Source of the DNA: Emydura subglobosa
Lineage: Eukaryota; Chordata; Testudines; Chelidae
Assembly (NCBI GenBank): GCA_007922225.1
Contig: ML679959.1
Coordinates: 20,050,913 to 20,114,912 of the forward strand
Reading direction: 5' to 3'
DNA length: 64,000 nt
Of the stretch, positions 35,896 through 45,925 are shown piece by piece. The number at the start of each line of letters is the position of its first letter. Position 1 is the first letter of the stretch. A program made the translations under genes and the position numbers. The notes beneath the pieces were generated by a model that saw nothing but the letters and a program-made list of their open reading frames with translations, searched no databases and was not told where the DNA came from.

Positions 35896-37007
35896 CCTAA
35901 CTTTTAAGATCCTGCCTATGGTGTATTTTTAGTTTTTAAGCAAAACAAAAAATTTCTCTGTACAGTAAGATGTAAATAAAATAGTTTGTGCATGTACAGA
36001 AAGTGGAGTTCTAGCCACTTCCCAGAGTTTAATAACTTGCACAAAATTATTATACTTACATAAGTGAGAGAGCCACACATGGCAAGAGTGGAGTAACACA
36101 GGTCAGATCTGCCTTGCAGACAAGATAATAAAATTTTGCCATTTCTTTGGTTATTGCTTTAAAATATTAGATTTCTTTCAGCAGTTCGGTTGCAGGCACT
36201 GAAATCAAGTTATGATTTGTATCTGACATTAAGGCTGAAAACACTTGATTTTTTCCTGTGTAATAAATGGTGATACAGAACTAAAATAAATGTGTAATCT
36301 GTTATATCTGTCATATACGGTAGGCTATCTCAAATCTTAGAGTTACAGGAATTGAAATGTTGTTGGTAGTTGATGGGAAAACAGTTTGTGACACTCAAGC
36401 AGCTATAAATAATTATTTATCTGTCAGCAGAAAAAGATACTTGAAGACAAACTACAACTTTCTGATGATGCCAGTGGCAGGAAAAAGGGAGTTTATTATA
36501 AACTGCAACTGTTAGTTTATGCATTCATATAAAACTCAATACCTGGAACAATCAAAAAAAGGTGTTTGATATTGCAAAGAGGCAATCACATAATATATCA
36601 AGTGTCACTTTAATGGTACAGTGTCAATGAAATTTACAAATGAAGCATCTGTTTATTTCACCCATGTTGGAAAAGAGATGAAACACCATGGAAGTGGTGA
36701 TTACTTGTGACACATTTCTATTATGAAAATAACTGTACTTTAACCCATGCTGAGTTAATAGTCCAACTATCCTTTTTATTTGTATTATCTGGTTACGCTC
36801 ATTTTCATATTTTTGTGTGTGTGCGCACGTTTGTGTTTATCAATATGCTGGATTCAGCTGCACCAGACAAAAGCATCTATATTTTTTACTTTTTGCAAAG
36901 TTTTGGTTATAGAGTACCAGCTTTGTTCAGCTGTAACTTCAGGCAAAAAAATCTATTCAACTGAGACTGTAACTAGTATTTGAATACAACTAGTGTGGAA
37001 ATTGCCA
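35896..37007. other. unique AT-rich sequence
   Basis: No recognisable gene or repeat. Confidence 0.35.
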
Positions 37008-37320
37008 AAGATATTTAGGCACTTAAAGATGAAGTTAGGTGCCTAGCAGGTTTTTCAAGAGTCACTGACTCCCATATATTTCAATGGGACTTAGGCACCT
37101 AACCTGAGGGTGACCAGATCACAAATGTGAAAAATAGGGACAGGGAGTGGGGGTAATAGGCACCTACATAAGAAAAAGCTCCGAATATCAGGCCTGTCCC
37201 TATAAAATCAGGACATCTTGGTCAACCTATCTAACCTCCTTAGGCACATTTGAAAAACCCATTCATCAAGTAATGTCATTTTAGGCGCCTGCATACCTTT
37301 AAAAATCTGCCCCCAAATTT
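37008..37320. repeat. palindromic MITE ('atttaggcacctaa'), split
   Basis: The left half 'agatatttaggcacttaaagatgaagttaggtgcctagcagg' and centre 'cccatatatttcaatgggacttaggcacctaac' are cut at 37105 by the hAT MITE. The remaining half resumes after 37229 ('acctccttaggcacatttgaaaa', 'taggcgcctgcatacctttaaaaatctgcccc'). Before insertion it was one foldback repeat of about 185 bp. Confidence 0.75.
37106..37229. mobile_element. hAT-like MITE, 124 bp, with 8-bp target duplication
   Basis: Ends 'gagggtgaccagatcaca' and 'cttggtcaaccta' are inverted repeats. The interior has mirrored 'aaaaatagggacagggagtg' and 'ggcctgtccctataaaat'. It is flanked by 'cctaacct' (37098-37105) and 'tctaacct' (37230-37237), a 7/8 target duplication typical of hAT. 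Known in turtles in forms starting 'agggtgaccagatgtcccg'. Confidence 0.85.
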
Positions 37321-37426
37321 CTAAATTGCATTTGACTCCCAGAATTCTGTACAAACATTGCATTCATAGGCATATCCTGTGTGTTGCTCTGTGTCCTAAA
37401 CATCCCAGATCAAGTATTTTGTGTCT

Positions 37427-37550
37427 GTTGTAGTACTTGCTTATAGAGTCACAGGGATTTACTGGAACATTGCATGTACCAACTCCAGCACACACAGGGA
37501 GGTCTGAGGAAAAGATACAGCACCAACTAAGAAAAAGGTACAACACCAAC
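37427..37550 (-). repeat. 3' LTR (short) of the gypsy-like element
   Basis: 'gttgtagtacttgcttatag', 'tactggaacattgcatgtacc' and 'aactccagcacacac' correspond block by block to 40606-40677, and 'agatacagcaccaac' matches 40759-40773. On the minus strand this copy ends '...tactacaaca'. Just right of it, 37551-37565 read on the minus strand is 'gatggggggaagaaa', which fits a polypurine tract. Confidence 0.55.
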
Positions 37551-37739
37551 TTTCTTCCCCCCATCTAGTTTAGTTAAATAGAAATTTAAAACAGTAATTC
37601 CTACGAATCCAGCTAGTGTGCATTCACAGAGGTTTTCAGTATGATCTGTCTACTCAAGTTGTATATTCAGTCACTGTACTATATTCAGTTGGATCTAAAT
37701 TATCAACTAGTTAACGGTTCATGTCCTCTAGGTTAGGCC

Positions 37740-38175
37740 TATTTGTTTTGGACAGATATTGAAGATTGAAGAAGATTCCTCCTCCACAAGTGATCCCCCA
37801 TTACTTTCTCCAGGTTTGTAGGAATCTTCCAGTCCTTTTTACAACTCAGTTTCTGCAGTTGCAGTTTCAATCCATATGTCTAAGAAAGGTGATGCAGCTC
37901 ACAAAGTGAAATTTGTTTATTTCAAGTTTAAACTCTAGCTCTTAAAAGATTTTAGAATCCTCAGATGTTCCTCCCCTGTTGTTTTGTGGAAACAAATGAA
38001 GTAATCATGATGATGTCTTCAGTTCTCAAAACTTGCTTTAGATCATTTAATCCCCTTTGAAACATCCCTAAAGAATTCTTGGGTTCAAAAGATGTTTTGC
38101 AGCAGTGTAACAACCCATATGGTGTCATAAAAGCAGTTTTTTTTTAATCAATCCTCAAGTGCCAGTTTAATCTGA
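37740..38175 (-). pseudogene. Ty3/gypsy-like reverse transcriptase remnant
   Basis: Minus-strand fragments in order: 'KTAFMTPYG', 'MFQRGLNDL' followed by 'TEDIIMI' where the catalytic (V/Y)-x-D-D-I block is expected, then in another frame 'EHLRILKSF', 'LNLK' and 'FLDI'. This matches the spacing of gypsy RT ('TAFxTPxG...FQR...DDI...EHLRxL...LNLxKxxF...FLG'). There are several stops and at least one frameshift. The N-terminal RT half is lost at the LINE insertion on its right. Confidence 0.6.
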
Positions 38176-38179
38176 TTGT

Positions 38180-39224
38180 TGTCATCGGCGATCCCTCAAA
38201 AGGCAAGGATGATCTCTTTAACAGATTTTATTTTATATTGTCCTTTAGTGACTGAGGAGCCCGATCCTTGAGCTGCAGACTCAGCAAACATTACTGGTGG
38301 TTGGGCCATGATTGCTGTAGGATGGTTGTCTGTCCTTTCTTTTCTGGAGTTTTTCTGTGACCAGGGTGAGGTGATTTTCCCCAAAAATGGTCGTTCCTTC
38401 TCTGACAAGTCTTCACCAGTTAGCCCTGTCTTGGGCTGCTGTCTCGCAGTGTGTAATGTCAATGCCACATCTCTGGATGTTTGTCTTGAGGATGTCTTTG
38501 AAGCATTTCTTTTGGCCCCCATGTTTCCTTTTTCCTTTAGTGAGTGGGGTGTACAGCAATTGTTTAGGTAGGTGTGCACCAGCCACATGCACAAAGTGCC
38601 AGCTCCACCTCAGCTGGTGCTGGATAATCAGGGCCTCAACATAGAAGATGTTGGCCTTTGTGAGGACACCCACTTTATGTTGAGGATCTTCTGTAGAACG
38701 TGCTGGTGCTGGCATACCAGTTTTTCAGGTGTTTTCTGTAGGTCACCCAGGTCTCGCAGCTGTAGAGGAGAATTGTATGCTAAAAGGCTACTGTGTGTTC
38801 TGATGTCGTGGTGGTTGAACACCCAGCAAGATAGACTACCAAAGGCAAGGCTGACACAACGGATTCTGTACGGAATATCAGTGTTTATGTTTGCCCTCTG
38901 TGAGAGATGGCTGCCAAGGTAGGCAAAGTGTTCTACATTTTCCAGTTCCTCTCTGTCAGTGGAGATCTTTCTTACTGGGTCTGATGATTAACCAGGAGCA
39001 GGCTGGTGGAGAACTTTTGTTTTGCCAATGTTCACAGTTAGCCCTAGGCTTTTGTAAGCTTCCGAGAAGCAATTAAGGCTGTTTTTAGGTTCTCCTATGA
39101 GTGTGCAACTACAGCACAATCTGCTTATGGGAGTTCAATTATTCTTGCTGATGTTACTTTAGTTCTGGCACAGAGGCGAGAGAGGTTGAAGAGGTTGCCG
39201 TCAGTCCGATATTGGATGCCAACC
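38180..39224 (-). pseudogene. non-LTR LINE fragment with C-terminal zinc-finger motif
   Basis: Minus-strand pieces of an 'endonuclease-reverse transcriptase' LINE. 'YRTDGNLFNLSRLCARTKV' (just left of 39224) is followed by 'SEAYKSLGL' and 'KTKVLHQPAP', then 'LQKILNIKW', 'ALIIQHQLRWSWH', 'LPKQLLYTPLTKGKRKHGG', 'KKCFKDILK', 'ANW', and finally a 'VCSSRIGLLSH' zinc-finger-like end (near 38255). The RT catalytic core lay upstream and is cut. The 3' tail 'gggatcgccgatgacaacaa' (complement context) fits this family's short microsatellite-like end. I think it is RTE-like but the clade is not settled. Several frames are used, so it is dead. Confidence 0.7.
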
Positions 39225-39527
39225 TAGCTGGCTTCAAGATTGAGCTTGATAAGTTTATTGAGGGGATGGTATGATGGGATAGCCTAATTTGGCAATTAAC
39301 TGATCTTTGACTACTAGAGGTAAATATGGCCAATGGCCTGTGATAGGATGTTAGATAGAGTGGATTCTGAGTTACTACAGAGAATTCTTTCCAGGTGTCT
39401 GGCTGGTGTGTCTTGCCCAGATGCTCAGGGTTTAGCTGATCACCATATTTTTTTGGTTGGAAAGGAATTTTCCCCCAAGGGAGATTGGCATAGGCTGTGG
39501 TGGTTTTCTGGGAGTTCTTCCTCTGTA
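39225..39527 (+). mobile_element. CR1 LINE 3' UTR fragment
   Basis: 'gcttcaagattgagcttgat', 'gaggggatggtatgatggga', 'gatgctcagggtttagctgat' and 'tggaaaggaattttccccc' are the CR1 3' UTR in plus orientation, same class as 30440-31725. Both ends are truncated. It abuts the LINE on the left and the protease remnant on the right. Confidence 0.75.
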
Positions 39528-39578
39528 AAAGGGAGCAGACAATTCTATCTGATAAAATCCACTCACTGTACACCAGCA

Positions 39579-39842
39579 CTAGAAATATTGGTCACCACAA
39601 CGAAAGTCTTTACAGAATGCAGACTCCAAGTTCAGCGGGTGTTGGATTTCTCCTGTTGTCTGTAGTGGGTGATGATTAATAGTTGCCAATTTACAATCTA
39701 CAGTACAAATCTTCTTTCCCTTCGGCGGTGGATAGTCTCCATGGATCAGACTTATTTCAGATCCTGAATCCAACAGCGTTGTAATTTTCCAGCCATCGAT
39801 GTTTCCAGTCATACAATAACAAGTATTTGGGCAGCTCTTCAC
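39579..39842 (-). pseudogene. retroelement aspartic protease remnant
   Basis: The minus frame of 87 codons contains 'ITTLLDSGSEISLIHGDY', where D-S-G is the active-site triad of pepsin-like retroelement proteases. 'LATINHHPLQTTGEI' follows, the usual flap and second strand. Upstream, 'CPNTCYC' is not a complete zinc knuckle. The frame is open here, but the C-terminal part and the link to RT are lost to the CR1 fragment. Confidence 0.65.
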
Positions 39843-40039
39843 ATGGGCTGTTCTTATATTTACTTATGGTGGCCCTACTGCATCAGCACGTGCTGGTTTC
39901 CATTGGTGAGACTTCCCTCTGCTTGTGCAATTCCATCTTCAATGGCTTTGTTTCTTCATTACCTTCAAATGTCATCTGGTCTGGGACCAAGTCGAGAAAC
40001 TGTCTCTCTCATCTGATTGACTGAACATCTTGACTAGCT

Positions 40040-40606
40040 TGCATTTGGGCCTTTTCCGATTTTTAGCCACATTCCTAGCAATATTTTCTCAAAGAACTGT
40101 AAAAGGGAGTCACCTTGGGACTGAGAATTAACCATTCATTTCTTTAAGAAAACACCAATTTCTTCTTCCACATTTTAACCCTGTGTATAATCTGATCCAT
40201 AGATTTATCCAGTACATTATCTTCCTTCACCATCACCTTATGAAGTTCCCCTGTTAAACTATTTCTTAATGGACTTTTCACACACAAATAACTAGGCAGG
40301 TGTTCTCCTCTTGGTTGTCCCCTGGCTTGCCATTCCTTCAAGAATTTCAAAGGGACCAATCCCCTCTCATAGTGGTCATGTTAGTGTTTGTGTAACTGTC
40401 TATAAGAACTACAAATTGCATTGGGAAGCTGCTGGTAAAATACTTTGGCATCGCCATCCCAAAACCCTATTAGGTACTGTACTGCTTTTTCAATGAGCAA
40501 CAGCTCAAAGTCTGTGAAGTATTCACAGATTCCTGTCTCATCTGCATGACCAGTAAATTTCTTCTCAGAAGAAAGGCATTTGCCATCTTGAAGCTGCTGC
40601 CATTAG
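40040..40606 (-). pseudogene. gag-like remnant of the gypsy-like element
   Basis: On the minus strand from the LTR edge: 'SEEKFTGH'-like sequence with a stop, then 'CEYFTDFELLLIEKAVQYL', 'DGDAKVFYQQLP', a stop, then an open 71-codon frame (40359-40144) with 'GLVPLKFLKEWQARGQPRG' and 'MVKEDNVLDKSMDQIIHRV'. It lies directly inside the LTR and upstream of the protease, where gag belongs. The capsid assignment is by position and general composition, not by a motif I can name. In life gag would form the particle. Confidence 0.5.
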
Positions 40607-40775
40607 TTGTAATATTTGCTTTTAGAATCACCAGATCTTATTGAACATTGCAATTACCAACTCCAGCACGCATGGGCAAGACTGAACTTCTTGCTAAAGC
40701 CCCAGTGAGATCTAACAAAGTAAATAACATACAAAACAACAACTTAACATTAAAATAAAGATACAGCACCATCTA
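40606..40775 (-). repeat. 5' LTR (short) of the gypsy-like element
   Basis: Partner of 37427-37550. On the minus strand it ends '...atattacaact' directly before 'aatggcagcagcttcaag', which contains a TGG start that could be a primer-binding site. Length about 170 bp. Confidence 0.55.
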
Positions 40776-40962
40776 TTGATGGAGGTCCTGTCTGCACTGA
40801 TCATTACACTATGCTTTTATAAAACCGACCAACAGTATGTAAAGAGCTTTGATTGTGCTTCCTGATCAGCCAGGAGAAAAGGGAGAGCTATTATTAAATT
40901 TTGGACGGCCGTGTTTAGGTACCATGCCTGAGTGGTTTGGAATTCACTCTCTGAAGATGCCA

Positions 40963-40987
40963 GGTTTTTTTGTTTTGTTTTGTTTTG
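40963..40987. repeat. (TTTTG)n simple repeat
   Basis: 'ttttttgttttgttttgttttg'-type pentanucleotide run, written here as four TTTTG units after a T run. Confidence 0.9.
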
Positions 40988-41029
40988 AGAGAGTTCCCAG
41001 CAATGTGTTAAAGCTTTTACTTTTCATCT

Positions 41030-41190
41030 AAGGATCTTAAAATGCTTTATAAAGATTAATTATGCCTTTACATACTGTGTAGACTGGTTATTGGAGATGC
41101 TGAAAGATTTAGTTACTTGCCAAGGGATGAGCAGATAATTTAAACCAAAGGACCCTATGCTGATGACTAGATCACATTGCCTCCTTTCTA
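41030..41190 (-). repeat. MIR SINE
   Basis: 'ggatcttaaaatgctttata', 'gatttagttacttgccaagg' and 'actagatcacattgcctcc' are the complement of MIR 3', core and tRNA-side sequence in the right order. Confidence 0.7.
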
Positions 41191-41949
41191 GGATAGGATA
41201 AGTTCAAGAATCATATAGAAAATTTATATTAAAAAATAAGAGTCAATGTGCTCAGGTATTGAGAACTCTCAGTACAGCAATAAATCAATAGAAAGACTGT
41301 TATACTTCTACTGTTAGAGCAAGGCTGAATGAATTTTAATAACACCTGGAAGCATATAATGTGTATACAGACTAGCCAGCATATATACTCAAACCTTTCC
41401 TTTCATAGCAGCCCCAACTTCACCAAATCAATGAACTTGAAATCTATTTAAAGAAACATTTCTCCTTTTCTTTAGAAGGAGAATGGGTCTGTAAACAAAT
41501 ATTAATATACACTATGGACAGGAATTTACATTTCCCAGTAAGTATTAAAAAATAGCTTGTAGCCAGTGAACTGTTTTCAGAAGCTGAAAACAGACTGGGC
41601 CAAATTCTCTTCTCCATTAAAAGCATGGAACACAATGAAGGAAATATTGATGCAATTATATACAATACTGAGGAGTCAGTGGAGCACTGTGAAGAACCAG
41701 AAATTCTTTATAATAGAAGCCAGGAATAGATGTAGCAGCTGATATAACTGAGCTTTTTAATGACTATTATATTTTTAAAGAATTCTCAGTAGAACATGTG
41801 GACATTTTCAAAGTACTACAGAGAAAGGCTCTCTCAAACATCCTTTGTAAATAGGGCATGTGCTTTTATCCCCTATAAAAGCTCTTTCTGGTAAAATGTC
41901 ACCTGCTGTGATATCTTTAGGAGCTTTCTCTTCTCTAGCGTTCTGTGGC
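41191..41949. other. unique AT-rich sequence
   Basis: No recognisable feature. Confidence 0.35.
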
Positions 41950-42090
41950 AAGATTTTCAAAAGTAACTAGTTATGTTGAGTGCCCAACTTAAGAAAGTTC
42001 TAAATATCTGTTCACTAAAAATCAGGTCCAATGAAAGTGTCTCAAGTTAGGGATCTAAAACCAATGAATCATTTTGGAAAATCTTCATAT
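41950..42090. repeat. palindromic MITE ('aagattttcaaaagtaact')
   Basis: Same family as 25440-25600: 'aagattttcaaaagtaactag' on the left, 'gtgtctcaagttagggatc' and 'tcattttggaaaatctt' on the right. Confidence 0.7.
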
Positions 42091-42414
42091 TTCTGCTGGG
42101 GTTGGATTCAGTAGTAACCAATACTGAACAAATGTATGATTAAATTCTCCGTGATAGACTTCTGGTTCTTTAAACAATACTGAAGTTAGGCCAGTGACAC
42201 AGTCTGAGGGTAGCCCTAAACAAAGAGTGCCTCAGTCATGGCCACTGTCTTTAGTGCAAATGCCAACTGCCTTGTCTCATCTCCAGCTCTCACTGGAGAA
42301 TGGTGTAAGCAGATCACAGTCCACCCCTAAAGGTAGAGTCTGATCAGTTATGAAGGAAAGAGTCACTATGGTTGTTATGGCTTCCGCATTATTTAACGAA
42401 CTCAGGATTTGAAG

Positions 42415-42480
42415 TTGGGAAATGAGAGATCTGCTCTTAGTTTTGTCATTGACTTGAATGACCTTCAGGGAAGTCACTTT
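42415..42480 (+). repeat. MIR SINE core fragment
   Basis: 'gagagatctgctcttagttt' followed by 'gtcattgacttgaatgacct' and 'agggaagtcacttt' fits the MIR segment 'gccactgacttgctgtgtgacct'. Confidence 0.5.
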
Positions 42481-43064
42481 AAATCTGCAGCTGTTTGAAT
42501 GTTATCCATGCCGTCTGTCTCCATCACTCTCTGTGAGTCAAGACTTTGGGGGGACATATCCTCAGAAGCCTGCCCCTCAAGTGCAACAGATGGTGACACA
42601 TTTACAATATCAGGACTTTGATAAAATCAGCAGTTCAGGACTATAGTAAGTGTTTTGTGTGCTTGGAAGATAGACTCTGTGTATGAGAAAGAGAGAAGGG
42701 GGAAATATCTAAGTAGGGTGATGGACAGACCTTTTCAGAATTTTCAGAGCCTCAGGCCGATATGACATAAAAAGAATATAGGATTCAGAACTGCTCAGTG
42801 AACTTTCTGCTTTCTTGTACCTGAAACCTGCAGCTACGCACCGCAGACAGCAGAAGAAACATCAGGACCTAACTGACCTTCCAGTCACACATGGGGCAGG
42901 CACATCGAGGTGAAGGGGACTTTGTACTTAAAAAGAGGGAGTCTTTGTACTTACCCAGCTCTACTATTGTCCTTTTTATGTGGGTGAATGGAGATAGTCT
43001 GTATGGAATTGGGGAAAACCAATATAAATATAACAATTAAAAAGAAATAAACAGTGGGCCTGAG
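42481..43064. other. unique non-coding sequence
   Basis: No recognisable gene or repeat. A 62-codon frame at 42458-42646 has no known motif. Confidence 0.3.
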
Positions 43065-43220
43065 CTCTGACCCTTACTGGCTAAGAGAACTTGGGCAATT
43101 CATGTAATTCATGTGTGTTTATTTGCCCACCTTTAATAATATTACCTCCCAGAGCGATATTAGTAGGAGCTCGGAAACTGTGGGAACAGGGTCCATAAGT
43201 ACAGAGATAAATACTTAGGG
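43065..43220 (+). repeat. MIR SINE
   Basis: 'gagaacttgggcaattcatg', 'cccacctttaataatattac' and 'ctcccagagcgatattag' follow MIR ('gaccttgggcaagtcact...aatggggataatattacctacctcccag'). Confidence 0.6.
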
Positions 43221-45455
43221 AAACTTAATTAATACATAGTGGGAACTTAATTAGAAAAGTGCTTTGAGGTAATTGGAGGAAAAATTAATACAAGTGTTAT
43301 TAAAAATATTTAATGATATATAGAACTGAGCAAAAGTTAGAATGTCTGTGCAGTGAAATTCCAATATTTCAACATTTGTTTTTGGCCTGAATTCAGATGC
43401 ATTTGCAGCCATGTGACTCCTTTGCGGCACCACTTGGCTCAGTGGTCAAAGGGGAGACAGTGCTGAATCATGAACAAGGTAGTCGGGTCAAGGAGACCTG
43501 CCATTGGAGAAAATAGGGGCATGAGGTATCCAAATTCCCATGAGGCTCTGCAGCACCACAGGCAGATGCAGTCTGATTGTAATAAAGTTAAGCATGGGTA
43601 AAATTGTTTTCAGGATAAGAGTCCGAGTTAGTTAATCACTACGGGGATGACACTGATTTTGTCTGGTTAATTGTTTCTTTTTCCTGTGATTTTTCTTTGC
43701 TTGAACATTATATTTTTATTCTGTCTTTCCTGATTACTTTATTCTGTTGCGGTACATAATCTTTTCAGATTATTATGAGTTTGGTTCATTTTTTATGGGC
43801 CTGAGATCACAAAACTCTACTTAGAGGCTACAGTGGATACATTAGCTTTTATGTGAATAAATTATCTACTCAGTAGAATGGAGTCAGAAAAATGGTATAA
43901 GTAAATAAATAATAATAGTGACTGGAGGGTAACTTTTCTTGTTATTTAAAGGGAACTGCATAAAAACAGTTTTTTGGTATTTCTTTTTTTTTTAAATAAT
44001 AAAAAAATTCTGAGGTTTTTTTTTTAGATTTAAAGGCTTGAAACAGCTAATTTACAGCAGTGGAAAAAACATACACTATAATTGCAAGTGACACGGTATT
44101 GGAGATCAGAGTACAAATTGTTTTCTTCCTATGACTACTGCTGTGGGTTGGATGGGAAAAGTATTCCACTGATAAGTGAAACATTAGTCATCAAAGAGTT
44201 ACCATGATTCATAAAAGAAAAACAGCAGCAAATTATCACATAGTCTGAAATAAATCTTAATATGGGGGGTGTCATCATCTTTGTTTCCAGCAATGATGCT
44301 TTACATTTGTATTGGACATAAAAAATAATTTAAAAAGAAGAGACTTTCCTTATTTCCTGTACCATATTTAAAAAAAAAAATTGGGCTGATCTTTGGCACT
44401 GAACGATCTCTTATTTATTGAGATTAATGTCCATAATTATTATTATTTAATATGTACATAGCGAAGTAAGTTTGAGTGGTGGTTTACAGAAATATTACAT
44501 GGAATAATTAGTTTTCACTACCAGTTGTAAAAGTGTTCCACAGTTGTAAATAAGACATTATTCTCCTAAAATTATAATGAGCTCTACAGTTCTTCACCAC
44601 TGTACAACAATGATCTTTTCTTTACGACTGAAAAAAGGTAAAAAAATTATCTTCAGTAAAATGAGGGCCCTGATTTAGTGGAATGCCTTAGAGACACACA
44701 GCACCCTCAGCACCTACAGAAATCAACAGCCCAGGGTTTTTTAACTGGGGCTTCAATAATCCTACTTTTCTCAAATCAACACAGAAGTTGACCTATAACA
44801 CACAGGTTAACACAAGCATTAGTTACTTCAGTGGAGAATAAGAGAAAATAGTTCAGGAGAACAAAGCAGACCAGTTTGCAACTCAGTCAGTTCAACTGCT
44901 TTGTAGGATTAAAAATAAACATACACAAAACCCCCAACCCCTTCAGTTTTCTTTCTTTCTTATGTCTTCTGTTATGTAAAGAATGTGTGTAATATCTGAT
45001 CTGAGCCCTGTCCTGATGACCTAATGCTAATAGGAAAATCTTTTACTAGACATTTTAGTTAAGTAATTACTACTTCAATAGGGCAGCCACATAAGGGAGT
45101 CCATCAGTTTGTCTAAGCAACAGGCTTCATTTGGAATAATTAAGGGTAAATGGAAGGACCATTACTTAGTCATCCATTAAGCAAATTCTTCTAATTGAAC
45201 CACAAAAATAGAAAAACTACAAAGAGCATGTTCCTGTGGAGTGCTGATCTACTATCAAGAGGGTGTTTGCCCCACACAATTGACGTTCCACTTCTTGCAG
45301 GATTTGGCCCCAAAGGATTAAATATTTATACTTATTCTGTAAGCAAAGTAAGAATACCAGCAATGTAGATAGAGAAGTGTTTAATTCAGGGTAAACTTTG
45401 CAAAAGTGCCTAACTAGCATAGGACCTTAAGTCCCATTGACTATCAATAAGATTT
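43221..45455. other. unique AT-rich sequence
   Basis: Apart from a 'taaagttaagcatgggtaaa' half-palindrome near 43583 and a 'cctgatttagtggaat' fragment near 44668, nothing is recognised. T and A runs at 43981-44025 and 44370-44380. Confidence 0.4.
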
Positions 45456-45738
45456 AGGGCTTGTCTACGCAATGTGTTAGTCCACATCAGAGGGGTGTAA
45501 ATTCTAGTGTGCACTTGTATGTCATGAATGAACTGGCCCATGTGAATACTGCTTGTGCTCACTAAAAGTTTCCTAGTGTGTATTAATGTAGTACTGCTTG
45601 AAATGGGACTATGTTAACATGCCCTAGGGAATTTTTAGTGCATGCCAACAGTGTCCATGCTGGCCAGTTAGTGTGCAAATGCTAGTGCATACTTGAATTA
45701 ACACACTCTGGGCCAGACTAATGCACCATGTAGACAGA
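45456..45738. mobile_element. MITE with 'gcttgtctacg' ends
   Basis: Left end 'gggcttgtctacgcaatgtg' and right end 'gcaccatgtagacagatttt' are imperfect inverted repeats. The interior ('tgtgtattaatgtagtact', 'atgttaacatgcccta') is non-coding. Same broad family as 47559 and 61322. Confidence 0.7.
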
Positions 45739-45925
45739 TTTTTAAAGATATTCAGGCACCTAAAGATGCAGATAGATACCTAGTGGGATTTTCTAAATCA
45801 CTCATTTGCCTAAATTCCATTCAACTAAGTGGGAGCTAGATAAGTAGGTGCTTTTGAAAATCCCACTAGGTGTCTATCATATTGTCTATTATATGATCAA
45901 ATTCCTTTGAAAATCTGGTCCTAAA
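45739..45925. repeat. palindromic MITE ('aggcacctaaagatgcagata')
   Basis: 'ttcaggcacctaaagatgca' and 'acctagtgggattttctaa' on the left, 'gaaaatcccactaggtgtct' and 'ctttgaaaatctggtcct' on the right. A complete foldback of the family split at 37008-37320. Confidence 0.75.

Larger units (their letters stand above)
37427..40775 (-). mobile_element. degenerate Ty3/gypsy-like LTR retrotransposon
   Basis: Minus-oriented LTR element in this order from right to left: short LTR (40606-40775), gag (about 40606-40040), protease (39842-39579), foreign insertions (38180-39527), RT remnant (about 38175-37740), purine-rich tract, short LTR (37427-37550). RNase H and integrase are gone: only about 180 bp separate the RT remnant from the left LTR. 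Gag, protease and RT all carry breaks. An LTR identity count would give the age. By eye the LTRs are well diverged. Confidence 0.65.

Noticed and set aside
39154..39579. 141-codon minus-strand open frame
   Set aside because: It crosses the junction of a plus-oriented CR1 3' UTR and a minus-oriented LINE fragment, so it is a chimera of unrelated repeats.
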